Assembly: GCA_903908555.1 (NCBI GenBank)
Contig: CAIVSG010000072.1
Coordinates: 1 to 59,349, forward strand
Direction: 5' to 3'
Length of the DNA: 59,349 bases
Source: an uncultured Chlorobiaceae bacterium
Lineage (GTDB): Bacteria > Bacteroidota > Chlorobiia > Chlorobiales > Chlorobiaceae
Position 1 is the stretch's first letter; every line of letters starts with the position of its first letter. Below are positions 1 to 8,627 of the stretch, piece by piece. The position numbers and the translations under genes were made by a program. The notes under the pieces are model-generated. The model saw only the letters and a program-made list of their open reading frames with translations. It did not search any database and was not told the DNA's origin.

Positions 1-84
1 AACTGCCAACTGCCAACTGCCAACTGCCAACTGCCAACTGCCAACTGCCAACTGCCAACTGCCAACTGCCAACTGCCAACTGCC
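1..84. repeat. Tandem heptanucleotide repeat (AACTGCC)x12
   Basis: Twelve perfect copies of AACTGCC run from the first base of the window and then degenerate to AACTCCC, so the array probably continues to the left. It lies just downstream of the 3' end of the minus-strand yjbQ gene and is followed at 100-117 by a different heptad (CTCAGCA-type). No coding potential was seen. Perfect copies suggest recent slippage. Confidence 0.95.
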
Positions 85-99
85 AACTCCCATTCCCCA

Positions 100-117
100 A
101 CTCAGCACTCAGCACTC
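100..117. repeat. CTCAGCA-type heptad cluster
   Basis: Two to three copies of a CTCAGCA heptad lie between the AACTGCC array and the yjbQ stop codon. The same heptad recurs at 628-660 and, inside a coding gene, at 4384-4407 and 7704-7737, so it is a dispersed family in this genome. Confidence 0.8.
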
Positions 118-122
118 TCTTT

Positions 123-542
123 TCACTCCCCAATAATCTTCACCAGCACCCTCTTCTTCCTCCGTCCGTCAAACTCGCCATAAAAAATCTGTTCCCACGG
201 TCCTAAATGCAGTTTTCCTTTTGTCACCGCAACAACCACTTCCCGCCCCATAATCTGTCGTTTATGATGGGCATCGCCATTATCCTCTCCCGATAGGTTG
301 TGGCGGTATCGGCTCAGAGGTTCATGTGGAGCAAGCTCCTCAAGCCAACGCTTGTAATCATGCTTCAACCCTGATTCGTCATCATTGATGAAAACAGAGG
401 CCGTAATGTGCATTGCATTCACCAGGCAGAGCCCTTCCTCAATGCCGCTCTCCCTGATCGCCAGCTCAACATCCCGGGTAATGTTCACAAAATCCATTCG
501 CGCCGGCACCTGCATCCAAAGTTCCTTATGGTACGATTTCAT
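123..542 (-). CDS. yjbQ: YjbQ/UPF0047 family protein (secondary thiamine-phosphate synthase-like)
   Basis: 139 residues, the usual length of the YjbQ/UPF0047 family. Recognisable family blocks are the [19 protein letters not shown] segment near residue 37, the [20 protein letters not shown] block near residue 76 with conserved His residues, and [16 protein letters not shown] near residue 112. Members form small trimeric proteins with a metal-like His cluster, and some have weak thiamine-phosphate synthase activity; the true role is unsettled. It is monocistronic here and faces the repeat array. The ATG at 542 gives the normal N-terminus. Confidence 0.9.
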   Translation of the reverse strand: MKSYHKELWMQVPARMDFVNITRDVELAIRESGIEEGLCLVNAMHITASVFINDDESGLKHDYKRWLEELAPHEPLSRYRHNLSGEDNGDAHHKRQIMGREVVVAVTKGKLHLGPWEQIFYGEFDGRRKKRVLVKIIGE

Positions 543-590
543 ATAGTTCTATTGAAATTGATAAAGTTCCTCCATCCCAAATCCTCCACA

Positions 591-660
591 ATGTCATTTC
601 GAAACGCAGTGAGAAATCTCTCTCAAGACTCAGCACTCACGTCTCAGTACTCAGCACTTA
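591..660. repeat. Dispersed repeat: TCATTTCGAAACGCAGTGAG element plus CTCAGCA heptads
   Basis: This gap between yjbQ and the next gene holds a short element reading TCATTTCGAAACGCAGTGAG followed by AAATCTC, of a kind common as a dispersed intergenic repeat in Bacteroidetes/Chlorobi, and then four imperfect CTCAGCA heptads. No gene was seen in 543-739. Confidence 0.6.
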
Positions 661-811
661 GAAGATTTCCTCTTCATCCGCCGCCAAAAAAGTATAAGCC
701 CTATTCCCATCTCTTCCCCATCTAAAGAAAATATTTTTATTGCAAACCTTAACTTATCCCTTATTTTTACCAACCTGTTCCCATTTTCCCGGAAATACAA
801 ACACTGTCGAC

Positions 812-1318
812 ATGCCTGAGGTTTTTCATTATCCCACAGCCTATCCCGCATGGTGGATGGATTCATATTTTCTGCTTACCTGGTGTCTTGGAATGCTCTT
901 TCTTAGTGTGGGCTGGGCTATATTTTTCCGATACGGCAAGTTTACTTACGGTGTCGATCTTGGCTGTTTTTGGAAAACCACCTTATTGCTTGTTCTCACA
1001 ACCATTTCCCTCGGTTGGCCAAATTACTACAATACCCGTTTTGTCGGGGAGCATGGTCAGGATGGAGATGCAATCAAAATATCCAGCGACAAACTGCTTT
1101 ATTTAGATCGCAAAGGGAATGAGAAAAAAATTAGTCTGGCTGATATTACCTCCATTTACCAGGAGAGTATTACTTACAACCCACCACCGAAAATTTTTAT
1201 TGTAGCGGGAAAAGCCCCTGTCAGAGATTCAATATTTGTAAAAACCAACCTTCCCGACTACAAGCGCTTTCTATCAGACCTGTCTAAAAAAACCGGTATT
1301 GAAGCAAAGCTGCACTGA
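812..1318 (+). CDS. Hypothetical two-helix membrane protein
   Basis: Not assigned to a named family. From the ATG at 812 it has 168 residues; an in-frame TTG at 740 would add 24 residues but lacks a clear ribosome-binding site, so the start is uncertain. Two hydrophobic helices lie near residues 19-40 (YFLLTWCLGMLFLSVGWAIF) and 54-72 (TTLLLVLTTISLGW). The remaining C-terminal ~95 residues are soluble, mixed charged and beta-rich, and look like a small membrane-associated PH-like domain. It is 27 nt upstream of coaX on the same strand and may be cotranscribed with it. Confidence 0.6.
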   Translation: MPEVFHYPTAYPAWWMDSYFLLTWCLGMLFLSVGWAIFFRYGKFTYGVDLGCFWKTTLLLVLTTISLGWPNYYNTRFVGEHGQDGDAIKISSDKLLYLDRKGNEKKISLADITSIYQESITYNPPPKIFIVAGKAPVRDSIFVKTNLPDYKRFLSDLSKKTGIEAKLH

Positions 1319-1345
1319 GTACTTTTGTTAAAAGGATACCCGAAC

Positions 1346-2164
1346 ATGCTTGATTCCAGCGAACCACCTCTTCAAGATGCGTTGCTCTTTGTTGTTGAAA
1401 TAGGCAACACCACCGCTTCCTTTGCAGTTTTTAAAGGAGATGAGTGCCTTGAAGTTCTTAAGGTGCCTTCCATAATGATCTCAGGATATGCCGATGTCAC
1501 TGCTCAGGTAGTTCCGATCCTTAAGAAGTATCCAGCCATGGTTGACGCTGCGCTCTGTAGTGTTGTCCCTTCAGTAGGTTCAACTGTCATCAACTTTCTT
1601 CGCGATCGTCTGACAGGCCAGGTGCTTGAGGTAACTTCCAGAGTGCAGCTGCCGTTTATGCTGCGCTACGACTCTCCGGAATCCTTTGGTGCCGACCGCA
1701 TTGCCCTGTGTGCCCAGAGCAGCAGACTCTACCCTGAAGAACCGGTTATTGCGCTTGATATCGGTACAGCTATCACCGTTGATGTGCTTGGCTCCGACAG
1801 GGTATATCTCGGAGGTCTTATTCTGCCTGGCCTTGACCTTATGGCAAAAGCTTTGAATGAACATACAGCCCGGCTTCCCTTGGTAAGTATGGATTTTCCT
1901 GATACACTCATAGGATTTTCCACATCGGAATGCATCCGGAACGGTATTATCTGGGGATGTGTATCAGGTCTGGAGGGGCTTCTTGTGAAGATAAAAACCG
2001 TGCTTCAGGAAGAGCACAACGCAGAGAATATCCATGTGCTTGCTACCGGTGGCAACGCGCCGCTTATTGCAGGTATGCTTGCGTCCTCACCAGTGCTTGA
2101 TGAGCTTGCAGTGCTCAGGGGCACCCGCTACCTCTTTACGCTCAATGCAAACGCTTCCCGCTGA
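1346..2164 (+). CDS. coaX: Type III pantothenate kinase
   Basis: Phosphorylates pantothenate, the first step of coenzyme A synthesis, in the cytosol. The ASKHA fold is shown by the N-terminal EIGNTTASFAVFK phosphate loop, the GADRIALCA motif, DIGTAITVDVL, and a C-terminal GGNAPLIAG. The usual aspartate of the D-[IV]-G-N-T motif is glutamate here, a conservative but noticeable change. The ATG at 1346 is preferred over a TTG at 1325 because AAAGGA lies about 9 nt before it. The 3' end overlaps the 3' end of aroB by 23 bp in convergent orientation. 272 residues is a normal length. Confidence 0.92.
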   Translation: MLDSSEPPLQDALLFVVEIGNTTASFAVFKGDECLEVLKVPSIMISGYADVTAQVVPILKKYPAMVDAALCSVVPSVGSTVINFLRDRLTGQVLEVTSRVQLPFMLRYDSPESFGADRIALCAQSSRLYPEEPVIALDIGTAITVDVLGSDRVYLGGLILPGLDLMAKALNEHTARLPLVSMDFPDTLIGFSTSECIRNGIIWGCVSGLEGLLVKIKTVLQEEHNAENIHVLATGGNAPLIAGMLASSPVLDELAVLRGTRYLFTLNANASR

Positions 2165-3239
2165 AGAATGTCTTGGACTCGTCAATAGCTTTCAGCGCCT
2201 GTTTGTCATCAACGTTTTCTTCCAGCAGAAAAGCTTCGCCCAAGGTTTTCAGCAGCACAAAACGCAGCTTTTTATCCAGTTTCTTCTTGTCAGAAAACAT
2301 GTTTTCAAGCAGGATGTTGCTGTCGATATCGAGAAACCTGCGTTTCAGTAGCCCTTTTGGAAAACGGAATTTCTTCAGGATAGAGAGCCCTCGCTCAAGC
2401 GATACCGTATCAAGATAGCCGAGATTGTGCGATAAAAAGAGAGCGCAGACCATGCCGATCGTGACCGCCTCACCATGACGCAAATGGCGGTACTCAGCAA
2501 GCTTTTCAAGCCCATGCGCAAAGGTATGACCGAAATTGAGGGTTGCCCTCAAACCATTCTCTTCCCTGAAGTCCTTTGTAACAACATCATCCTTGATGAA
2601 TGCACTCTTTTTGACTGCTTCAGTCAGCCATGGCTCCTGAAGTTCAGTAATGGCTTTGAAATGGAGGTCAAGGAACGAAAGGAAATCCTCATCGGCAATA
2701 AAGCCGTACTTGACCACTTCCGCCATTCCGGAATAGATTTCCCGCTCTGGCAGGGTCTTAAGGTATGAAGGATCAATCAGCACCAGTTCCGGCAGATGAA
2801 AAAACCCGATAAGATTTTTGCCGAGAGGATGGTTAATGGCAACCTTACCGCCAATCGAGCTGTCAGTCATAGCAAGTAGCGTCGTTGGAAGCTGAATAAC
2901 CGGTATCCCGCGGTAATAGCTTGCAGCTATAAACCCGCCGAGATCACCCACAACTCCGCCCCCGACCGCAAGCAGGTTCCAGCTTCGGTCAACATCCGCT
3001 TCGATCATAGTGCCGTAAAGACGGTAAGCCGCACTGAAACTTTTTGAAGCTTCCCTTGCCGGCACAACCAGCTCTTTGTATTGAAAGCCTTCATTGGTCA
3101 GCGTTCTAAGTAGCTCGTCTCCGTAAAGCTTACGGGTATGCTCATCAAAAAGCACTACGGTTTTTTTTGTCATGCCGTGTGTTGCAAACAATGCACCAAG
3201 TCCAGCGGTAACAGGCGTTCCTGCAATTATCGTACTCAC
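2142..3239 (-). CDS. aroB: 3-dehydroquinate synthase
   Basis: Converts DAHP to 3-dehydroquinate in the shikimate pathway using NAD+ and a divalent metal. Family marks are the NAD-binding GGGVVGDLGGFIAASY near residue 93, the KVAINHPLGKNLIGFFH loop near 133, and the LNFGHTFAHGLE metal-binding helix near 234. 365 residues is normal for the family. It follows aroK on the minus strand with only 18 bp between them, so the pair is very likely one operon. The C-terminus carries a ~20-residue tail of low conservation. Confidence 0.95.
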   Translation of the reverse strand: MSTIIAGTPVTAGLGALFATHGMTKKTVVLFDEHTRKLYGDELLRTLTNEGFQYKELVVPAREASKSFSAAYRLYGTMIEADVDRSWNLLAVGGGVVGDLGGFIAASYYRGIPVIQLPTTLLAMTDSSIGGKVAINHPLGKNLIGFFHLPELVLIDPSYLKTLPEREIYSGMAEVVKYGFIADEDFLSFLDLHFKAITELQEPWLTEAVKKSAFIKDDVVTKDFREENGLRATLNFGHTFAHGLEKLAEYRHLRHGEAVTIGMVCALFLSHNLGYLDTVSLERGLSILKKFRFPKGLLKRRFLDIDSNILLENMFSDKKKLDKKLRFVLLKTLGEAFLLEENVDDKQALKAIDESKTFFSGKRLH

Positions 3240-3257
3240 AACATGCGTGTTTAATGA

Positions 3258-3830
3258 TTAATCCGGTGTGCTGGATGATGCCTTTCTAACATACCGCTCT
3301 ATTTTCCTGGTCAATTCCTCGACTGTTGATCCAATGCGGTTAATATCAGTATGAACAGTGATGTCCGCGCTTTCATATCGAGGTTCCCGTTTGGAAAGGA
3401 TTCTCGAAATTTTATCCTCAATCTCTTCGCGCGAGAGCTTTTGCCCGTTTTTACCCTTCAAGAGTGGTCGATCGGTTTTGTTGTAAAGCCTTCTGGCAAG
3501 TATTTTTGAGGGAGATTTCAAATAGACCAGGGTCCCGGACTCTTTAATCAGGTCATAAGCGCGGTCATTTTCCAGTACACCACCTCCAAGTGAAATCACC
3601 AGGTTGGTTTGCTCAACCACGTCCTCGATTGTCTGATGTTCAAGATCCCTGAAATGCTCCTCTCCGCTTTCAGCAAAAATCCGGGTAATTGTTTTACCGG
3701 CGTGTTTTTCAATCCTCTGATCAAGGTCAATAAACTCATAGCCGAGCGAGTTAGCCAATAGCGGCCCTATCGTCGATTTACCAGATCCGCTGAACCCGGT
3801 TAAAAATATCAGTGAATGATGCTTCGTCAC
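3258..3830 (-). CDS. aroK: Shikimate kinase
   Basis: ATP-dependent phosphorylation of shikimate, the fifth step of the chorismate pathway. The sequence has Walker A GFSGSGKST (residues 12-20), the shikimate-binding DLDQRIEKHAG and FRDLE segments, LGGG near residue 82, and the lid RPLLKGKNG. 190 residues fits a shikimate kinase. It is the first gene of an aroK-aroB pair. The upstream gap 3831-4293 carries no other gene on the minus strand that I can support. Confidence 0.95.
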   Translation of the reverse strand: MTKHHSLIFLTGFSGSGKSTIGPLLANSLGYEFIDLDQRIEKHAGKTITRIFAESGEEHFRDLEHQTIEDVVEQTNLVISLGGGVLENDRAYDLIKESGTLVYLKSPSKILARRLYNKTDRPLLKGKNGQKLSREEIEDKISRILSKREPRYESADITVHTDINRIGSTVEELTRKIERYVRKASSSTPD

Positions 3831-4134
3831 GGTTGACTGTTAAAACTTTCCGGTTACGTCTGCCCCCCTCTACCTCTTGGTTTCCTTATTGCCGCAAATA
3901 TATACAATAAAGCAAAAAAAAGCACTCTTCGTCAGCAGTTTGAATCTATCAGCAATGTTCCCCATTATTATCTGTCATGCAGGCATACATAACCGCCCAG
4001 GTTGAAAGTTTCCGCAATAAAGGATGCAATGTCGATAATATGATCCTTAAAGTAACAGAAACCCCGTTTCCCCCAAGTGTGCTTCCCAATTTCCAACTCA
4101 TTGGTTCCAGCTTAGCGTATTTCCTTATTTTCAG

Positions 4135-4200
4135 CTGATTTCTAATATGCGATACGCAATATGCAGTGTAAGCGCGAGTTGCGTAAAGCAGGTTTTTGTC
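4135..4200. promoter_or_regulatory. Degenerate copy of the dispersed CTGATTTATGGTATGCAATA element
   Basis: This gap (3831-4293) contains CTGATTTCTAATATGCGATA followed by CGCAATATGC and then GTAAGCGCGAG. It resembles, with several changes, the much better conserved elements at 8275, 13613 and 22349. It sits about 140 nt upstream of the sensor kinase start. Function is unknown; nothing else was seen in the gap. Confidence 0.4.
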
Positions 4201-4293
4201 AGTATATTTGTACATTGGTGTCCAGCAACCCGGCTGTTATGGCCCCATGTCAGCTTGTTATTTCTCTTCGTCCTTTAAAGTAAGTTGCCCCTC

Positions 4294-7200
4294 ATGGCAA
4301 AAAAGCATACAAATATAAACCTTGCCGCCTCCAGCGAGTTACGCTCTCTGGCCCAAGAGCGCCTGGCGCAACAACACCTCACCACTCAGCACTCAGCACC
4401 CAGCACTACCTCCTCACTTGGTACTTCTTCCTCTCCCGATGAAATGCTAAGGGTTGTCCATGAACTCGAAGTTCAACAGATCGAACTTGAACTCCAGCAG
4501 GAGGAACTGCTTCTCTCGAGGCAGAAGCTGGAGGAAACTCTCGCTATGTACACTGATCTTTATGACTTTGCACCTCTGGGTTATCTGACCTTGGCGCAAG
4601 ATAGTACAATACTTGAGGCGAACCTGACTGCAGCAACAATGCTTGGCGTTGAGCGCTCTCGGTTACGAGGCATGCACCTTACAAGTTTTGTTATTCCTGA
4701 AGACCATCGGGTGATTGACGTACTGCTCGAAAAAGTGTTCATAGGTAAGATTGTCGGATATGATGAGGTTATGCTTCTGTCAAATAATAGCCTGGAAGCT
4801 ACGGTTCCGAAAATTTTCTCTGGTCGCACTGTTCGCCTTGATGCTGCCATAAGTCAAACCACTCCTGCATGCCGGATCATTCTCTCCGATATTACCAGAC
4901 AAAAACAAACGGAGGACGTTCTGCGCAGGCAGAGTCGAGCTCTTTTAGCAACCGACCATTGCAATCAGGCACTGATTCATTCCACCGATGAACTGGACTT
5001 GCTGCATCGAGTCTGCAATATTATGGTTGAAGTTGGCGGCTACCGGATGGCATGGGTTGGCTATGCTGAACATGACGAGAAAAAAAGCATCTCTGTGCTG
5101 GCCGAGGTAGGGTTTGTTGCTGATTACAAGCAACATCACAAGCTCTCCTGGGCTGACGTTCCGCAAGGGAGAGGCCCTGTGGGAGTTACCATCCGCACTG
5201 CTCAGTCAACAGCTGTTAATTATATACCGACCGATCCGATTTTTACACTATGGCGTGACGATGCGCTGCGTCATGGATTTGCTTCGCTTCTGACCTTGCC
5301 GCTCAAAGCCGGTAATAAAGCATTTGGCGTCCTGACTATCTATTCAGCTCAACCAGATGCATTTGATACCGACGAAACAAGGTTGCTTGGAGCACTTGCT
5401 GACAACCTCGCCTATGGAATCTCGACGTTACGAAGCCGTAAAAAGAAAGAAGAGGCCGAAAATGCACTACGCCGGAGTGAGCGTAACTTTCGTTCCATTA
5501 CTGAACAAATGACGGATGAAGTATTTCTAATTGACTCCATCGGAACCTTAACCTATGTTTCACCCGTTGTTGAGAAGCTTTTCGGCTATCTGCCACATGA
5601 GGTCATTGGCCACTCCTTTGCCGACTACATACTCGAACAAGACATCCCTCAAGCCTTAGAGGTATTCCAAAGCACCCTGCTGTACAAAACATCGAATCAG
5701 ATGTTCGAAGTCAGGTTAAAGAGAAAAGACAATTCACTCTTTGACGCAGAAATCCATCTGCAATATTATCAGGATCAGGATATCTCCGGAATGATCGGAT
5801 TGATCCGTGATATCAGTGATCGCAAACTGGCGGAGTCAAAAGCCAAGGAAATGAGTGCCCGCTTTAAGGCCACTATTGATGCGGCTAAGATTGGTACCTG
5901 GGATTGGAATGTGCAGACCGGTGAAGCTATCCTCAATAATCGCTGGTTTGAAATTGTAGGATACAGCCGCGAAGAACTTGCTCCTGTGAGCATTCAGACA
6001 TGGGTTGATTTGACACACCCCGATGATTTCAGAGAGTCAATGGGCATTGCCGAAAAGCTGTTCAATGGTGAATTGGACTATTATGAACACGAATGCCGGA
6101 TGAAACATAAAAACGGCACCTGGGTCTGGGTTCTTGATCGTGGCAGCCTGATAAGCCGAACTGCTGATGGCAAGCCATTGCGAGTGCTTGGAACTCATAT
6201 CGACATCAATGATCGCAAGCAGGCAGAGGCTGCATTGCGCGAAAGCGAAAGGCTGTTTCGTTCCACTATTGAACAGATTTCTGAGGTGGTTTTTGTCAAC
6301 AACTCCATTGGAGAGGTAAGCTATGTTTCACCCATAGTTGAAAAAATTACCGGTTATAAAGCAGATGAGTTAATTGGGCATACATTTTTTGAATACGTGG
6401 CGGAAGAGGATCTTTCCAGAGCTATTGCGGTTTTCACTGATGCCATGAAGCGTCAATTGACAAATCAGGTTGTTGAATTTAAGTACCGGAAAAAAGACGG
6501 TTCACTCTTTGATGCAGAAATTCATTCTCAATATTTTAATGACAACGGTTCTTGCGGAGTGATCGGCTTGCTCCGTGATATCAGTGAGCGTAAACTGTTT
6601 GAAAATCAACTCGTAAAACTCAGTGCGGCTGTAGAGCAAAGCCCTGCTGTTGTGGTTATTACAGATTCTCATGGTACAATTGAATATGTCAACCCGAGGT
6701 TTTCCAAACTTACAGGGTATTCGATAGAAGAAGCGACAGGCAAAAATCCACAGATTCTTCAGTCAGGTCTGACGCCAAAATCAGTGTATGACGACCTATG
6801 GAAAACTATACTGTCAGGGAATATCTGGCGTGGTGAGTGGCAAAACAAAAAGAAAAACGGTGAGCTCTTCTGGGAATCTGTTGTAATGTCAGCCATTCTA
6901 AATTCTGAAGGTATTATCACCAATTTTGTAGCGGTTAAAGAGGATATCACAGCACAGAAAAAAATGTTGCAGGATCTGATCGCTGCGAAAGAAAAAGCAG
7001 AAGAGAGCGACCGCCTGAAATCAGCGTTTCTTGCCAACATAAGCCACGAAATACGCACCCCGATGAATGGCATTCTTGGCTTTTCAGAACTGCTCAAAGA
7101 GCCTCACCTCTCTGGTGACGAAATGGCGGAGTTCATCGACCTCATACAGAAAAGCGGGCATCGGATGCTGAACCTCATTAATGATCTTATTGATATCTCG

Positions 7201-8103
7201 CGCATTGATGCCGAAGAGACAAAAGTGGAAATAACAGAAACACCCCTCAATGAGCTTTTGCAAGACATCCATGCCTTTTTCAAGCCTGACGCTCTCTCTA
7301 AAGGGTTGCGCTTAACCCTTACCACAGGGCTTTCAGACGGCGAAAGCCTCATGAACACCGATAGTGGCAAGTTGACCCAGATTTTGACAAACCTTGTCAA
7401 TAATGCTCTGAAATTTACTATAAAGGGTGGTGTTGATTTCGGGTATAGAAGAAAGGAAAACATGCTTGAGTTTTATGTTATTGACTCAGGTATTGGTATT
7501 CCCGTTGAGATGCGGGATAAGGTTTTTGACCGCTTTCAGCAGGTTGACAACTCCTTGACCAGAGGTTACGAAGGCGCAGGACTTGGCTTGAGTATTACGA
7601 ATTCTTTCGTTAAACTCCTTGGCGGAAAGATTCATGTTGAGTCAACCGATGGTGCCGGCACTACCTTTTCATTCACCCTCCCCTATAACCCTACGCAACC
7701 CGAACACTCAGCACTCAGCACTCAACCCTCAGCACTTTCTTTCTGCATTCTTATAGTCGAAGATGATGCGATGAGCACCCTCTTGCTTAAAAAGAACTTT
7801 AAAGACGAAAACTTTTGCATGCACTGTGCCGAAAACGGATGGGAAGCCGTAGAGATGATTCGGCATCACCCTGAGATCAATCTGGTGCTGATGGACATCA
7901 AGATGCCCGTCATGAATGGCTTTGAGGCAACAAGGCTGATCAAACAGCAGCGTCCAGACCTGCCGGTTATTGCCCAGTCAGCATTTACCTCAAAAGAGGA
8001 CAGGGATAAAGCCAGAGAAGCAGGCTGCGATGACTTCATTACCAAACCAATCAGCAAAAGCGAACTGCTCGAAAAGATGCACGCTCTGCTGCACTGGGAA
8101 TAA
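4294..8103 (+). CDS. Hybrid sensor histidine kinase, PAS/GAF/HisKA/HATPase/REC
   Basis: A cytosolic 1269-residue hybrid kinase; no membrane helix or signal peptide is visible. In order: a Ser/Thr/Ala/Gln-rich N-terminus, a coiled coil (HELEVQQIELELQQEELLL, ~45-65), PAS (~75-200), GAF (~205-385), four further PAS/PAC units (~395-890), HisKA with the phospho-acceptor in SHEIRTPMNG (His918), HATPase with DSGIGIP and GAGLGLSI, and a C-terminal receiver with LVLMDIKMPVMNG (phospho-acceptor Asp1201). The ATG at 4294 is preferred to a TTG at 4285. Two linkers (4384-4407 and 7704-7737) are encoded by CTCAGCA heptads. No partner response regulator is adjacent. The signal sensed cannot be told from sequence. 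Confidence 0.93.
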   Translation: MAKKHTNINLAASSELRSLAQERLAQQHLTTQHSAPSTTSSLGTSSSPDEMLRVVHELEVQQIELELQQEELLLSRQKLEETLAMYTDLYDFAPLGYLTLAQDSTILEANLTAATMLGVERSRLRGMHLTSFVIPEDHRVIDVLLEKVFIGKIVGYDEVMLLSNNSLEATVPKIFSGRTVRLDAAISQTTPACRIILSDITRQKQTEDVLRRQSRALLATDHCNQALIHSTDELDLLHRVCNIMVEVGGYRMAWVGYAEHDEKKSISVLAEVGFVADYKQHHKLSWADVPQGRGPVGVTIRTAQSTAVNYIPTDPIFTLWRDDALRHGFASLLTLPLKAGNKAFGVLTIYSAQPDAFDTDETRLLGALADNLAYGISTLRSRKKKEEAENALRRSERNFRSITEQMTDEVFLIDSIGTLTYVSPVVEKLFGYLPHEVIGHSFADYILEQDIPQALEVFQSTLLYKTSNQMFEVRLKRKDNSLFDAEIHLQYYQDQDISGMIGLIRDISDRKLAESKAKEMSARFKATIDAAKIGTWDWNVQTGEAILNNRWFEIVGYSREELAPVSIQTWVDLTHPDDFRESMGIAEKLFNGELDYYEHECRMKHKNGTWVWVLDRGSLISRTADGKPLRVLGTHIDINDRKQAEAALRESERLFRSTIEQISEVVFVNNSIGEVSYVSPIVEKITGYKADELIGHTFFEYVAEEDLSRAIAVFTDAMKRQLTNQVVEFKYRKKDGSLFDAEIHSQYFNDNGSCGVIGLLRDISERKLFENQLVKLSAAVEQSPAVVVITDSHGTIEYVNPRFSKLTGYSIEEATGKNPQILQSGLTPKSVYDDLWKTILSGNIWRGEWQNKKKNGELFWESVVMSAILNSEGIITNFVAVKEDITAQKKMLQDLIAAKEKAEESDRLKSAFLANISHEIRTPMNGILGFSELLKEPHLSGDEMAEFIDLIQKSGHRMLNLINDLIDISRIDAEETKVEITETPLNELLQDIHAFFKPDALSKGLRLTLTTGLSDGESLMNTDSGKLTQILTNLVNNALKFTIKGGVDFGYRRKENMLEFYVIDSGIGIPVEMRDKVFDRFQQVDNSLTRGYEGAGLGLSITNSFVKLLGGKIHVESTDGAGTTFSFTLPYNPTQPEHSALSTQPSALSFCILIVEDDAMSTLLLKKNFKDENFCMHCAENGWEAVEMIRHHPEINLVLMDIKMPVMNGFEATRLIKQQRPDLPVIAQSAFTSKEDRDKAREAGCDDFITKPISKSELLEKMHALLHWE
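4384..4407. repeat. In-frame CTCAGCA heptads in sensor kinase N-terminus
   Basis: Three imperfect heptads (CTCAGCA / CTCAGCA / CCCAGCA) encode the low-complexity stretch QHSAPSTTSS ahead of the coiled coil. Since 7 is not a multiple of 3, gain or loss of one unit would shift the frame. Confidence 0.75.
7704..7737. repeat. In-frame CTCAGCA heptads between kinase and receiver domains
   Basis: Three CTCAGCA heptads plus one CCTCAGCA-like copy encode the linker HSALSTQPSALS between HATPase and REC. A change by one unit would separate the receiver domain from the kinase by frameshift. Confidence 0.75.
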
Positions 8104-8274
8104 GGGGGGCATATTCAATGCTCGTCCCGCTCCAGGGACATGAAGATGGCGTACCAGTCTGTTACTGCTCATCTCTTTGCCTGATGTATCCCGTGTTGTG
8201 ACAACTGACTATAAAACACCCCTTCAAATCTTATGTGTCTCCCGAAAGACTAAACCATTCGAGTTTACATATAG

Positions 8275-8335
8275 CTGATTTATGGTATGCAATATGCCGT
8301 ATACACGGGATTTGTGTAGATCAATTTATTGCTAA
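8275..8335 (+). promoter_or_regulatory. Dispersed regulatory element, copy b
   Basis: CTGATTTATGGTATGCAATA is followed by TGCCGTATACACGGGATTT and an AATTTATTG tail. The core GGTAT-N5-ATGCC is an imperfect palindrome (8284-8298). Near-identical copies occur at 13613 and 22349 and looser ones at 45321 and 44699. It lies about 150 nt before the cysteine-rich leader peptide. Role (promoter, operator or start of a structured RNA) is unknown. Confidence 0.65.
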
Positions 8336-8432
8336 ATTTAAGCTCAATAAATATAGAGGCGATTAAAAATATTAGTGTAATCGATCAAGCATTATTGGTA
8401 TTCATTGGAGGATAAAATAAAGTGCAAGAATT

Positions 8433-8516
8433 ATGCTCTCAAATTATATATCAGATGGATCCTGTTGTCGTCATTTAAAGACAAGAATAGACAAAAAAGT
8501 TTTTGCGCTGCAATAG
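8433..8516 (+). CDS. Candidate leader peptide A with Cys-Cys (27 aa)
   Basis: A 27-codon ORF whose N-terminal part is MLSNYISDGSCCRHLKTR, with two adjacent TGT codons at 8463-8468 and a TAG stop at 8514. The stop abuts a hairpin (8517-8536), and an intrinsic terminator (8546-8579) follows before the flavoprotein gene. The layout matches leaders B, C and D, though this one has CC rather than CCCC. A competing short ORF starting at GTG 8422 has a better-placed GGAGG (8407-8411), so which frame is translated is open. Confidence 0.5.
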   Translation: MLSNYISDGSCCRHLKTRIDKKVFALQ

Positions 8517-8536
8517 TACTTGATTATATCGACAAG
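8517..8536 (+). promoter_or_regulatory. Hairpin 1 after leader A
   Basis: ACTTG (8517-8521) pairs with CAAGT (8532-8536) directly after the leader stop codon. The same ACTTGA/TCAAGT-like stem occurs at the same place after leaders B and C. Confidence 0.6.
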
Positions 8537-8545
8537 TTTATAAAG

Positions 8546-8579
8546 AAGCCGATTCTTGCTGTCAAAGGATCGGCTTTTT
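8546..8579 (+). terminator. Intrinsic terminator/attenuator A
   Basis: AAGCCGATTCTT pairs with AAGGATCGGCTT (one G-U), followed by a short T run, 50 nt before the structural gene. The 5' arm segment ATTCTTG (8552-8558) can instead pair perfectly with CAAGAAT (8482-8488) inside the leader ORF, a candidate antiterminator. Confidence 0.8.
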
Positions 8580-8627
8580 GTGTGTATGAATATTCAAACC
8601 AACATGTAAATACAAGGAGAAGAGGAA

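Noticed and set aside
1-117. Possible CRISPR array
   Set aside because: Repeat unit is 7 bp with no spacers; it is a simple tandem repeat.
3949-4215. 88-aa minus-strand ORF upstream of the sensor kinase
   Set aside because: No family resemblance, overlaps a dispersed element, and no ribosome-binding site; treated as chance.
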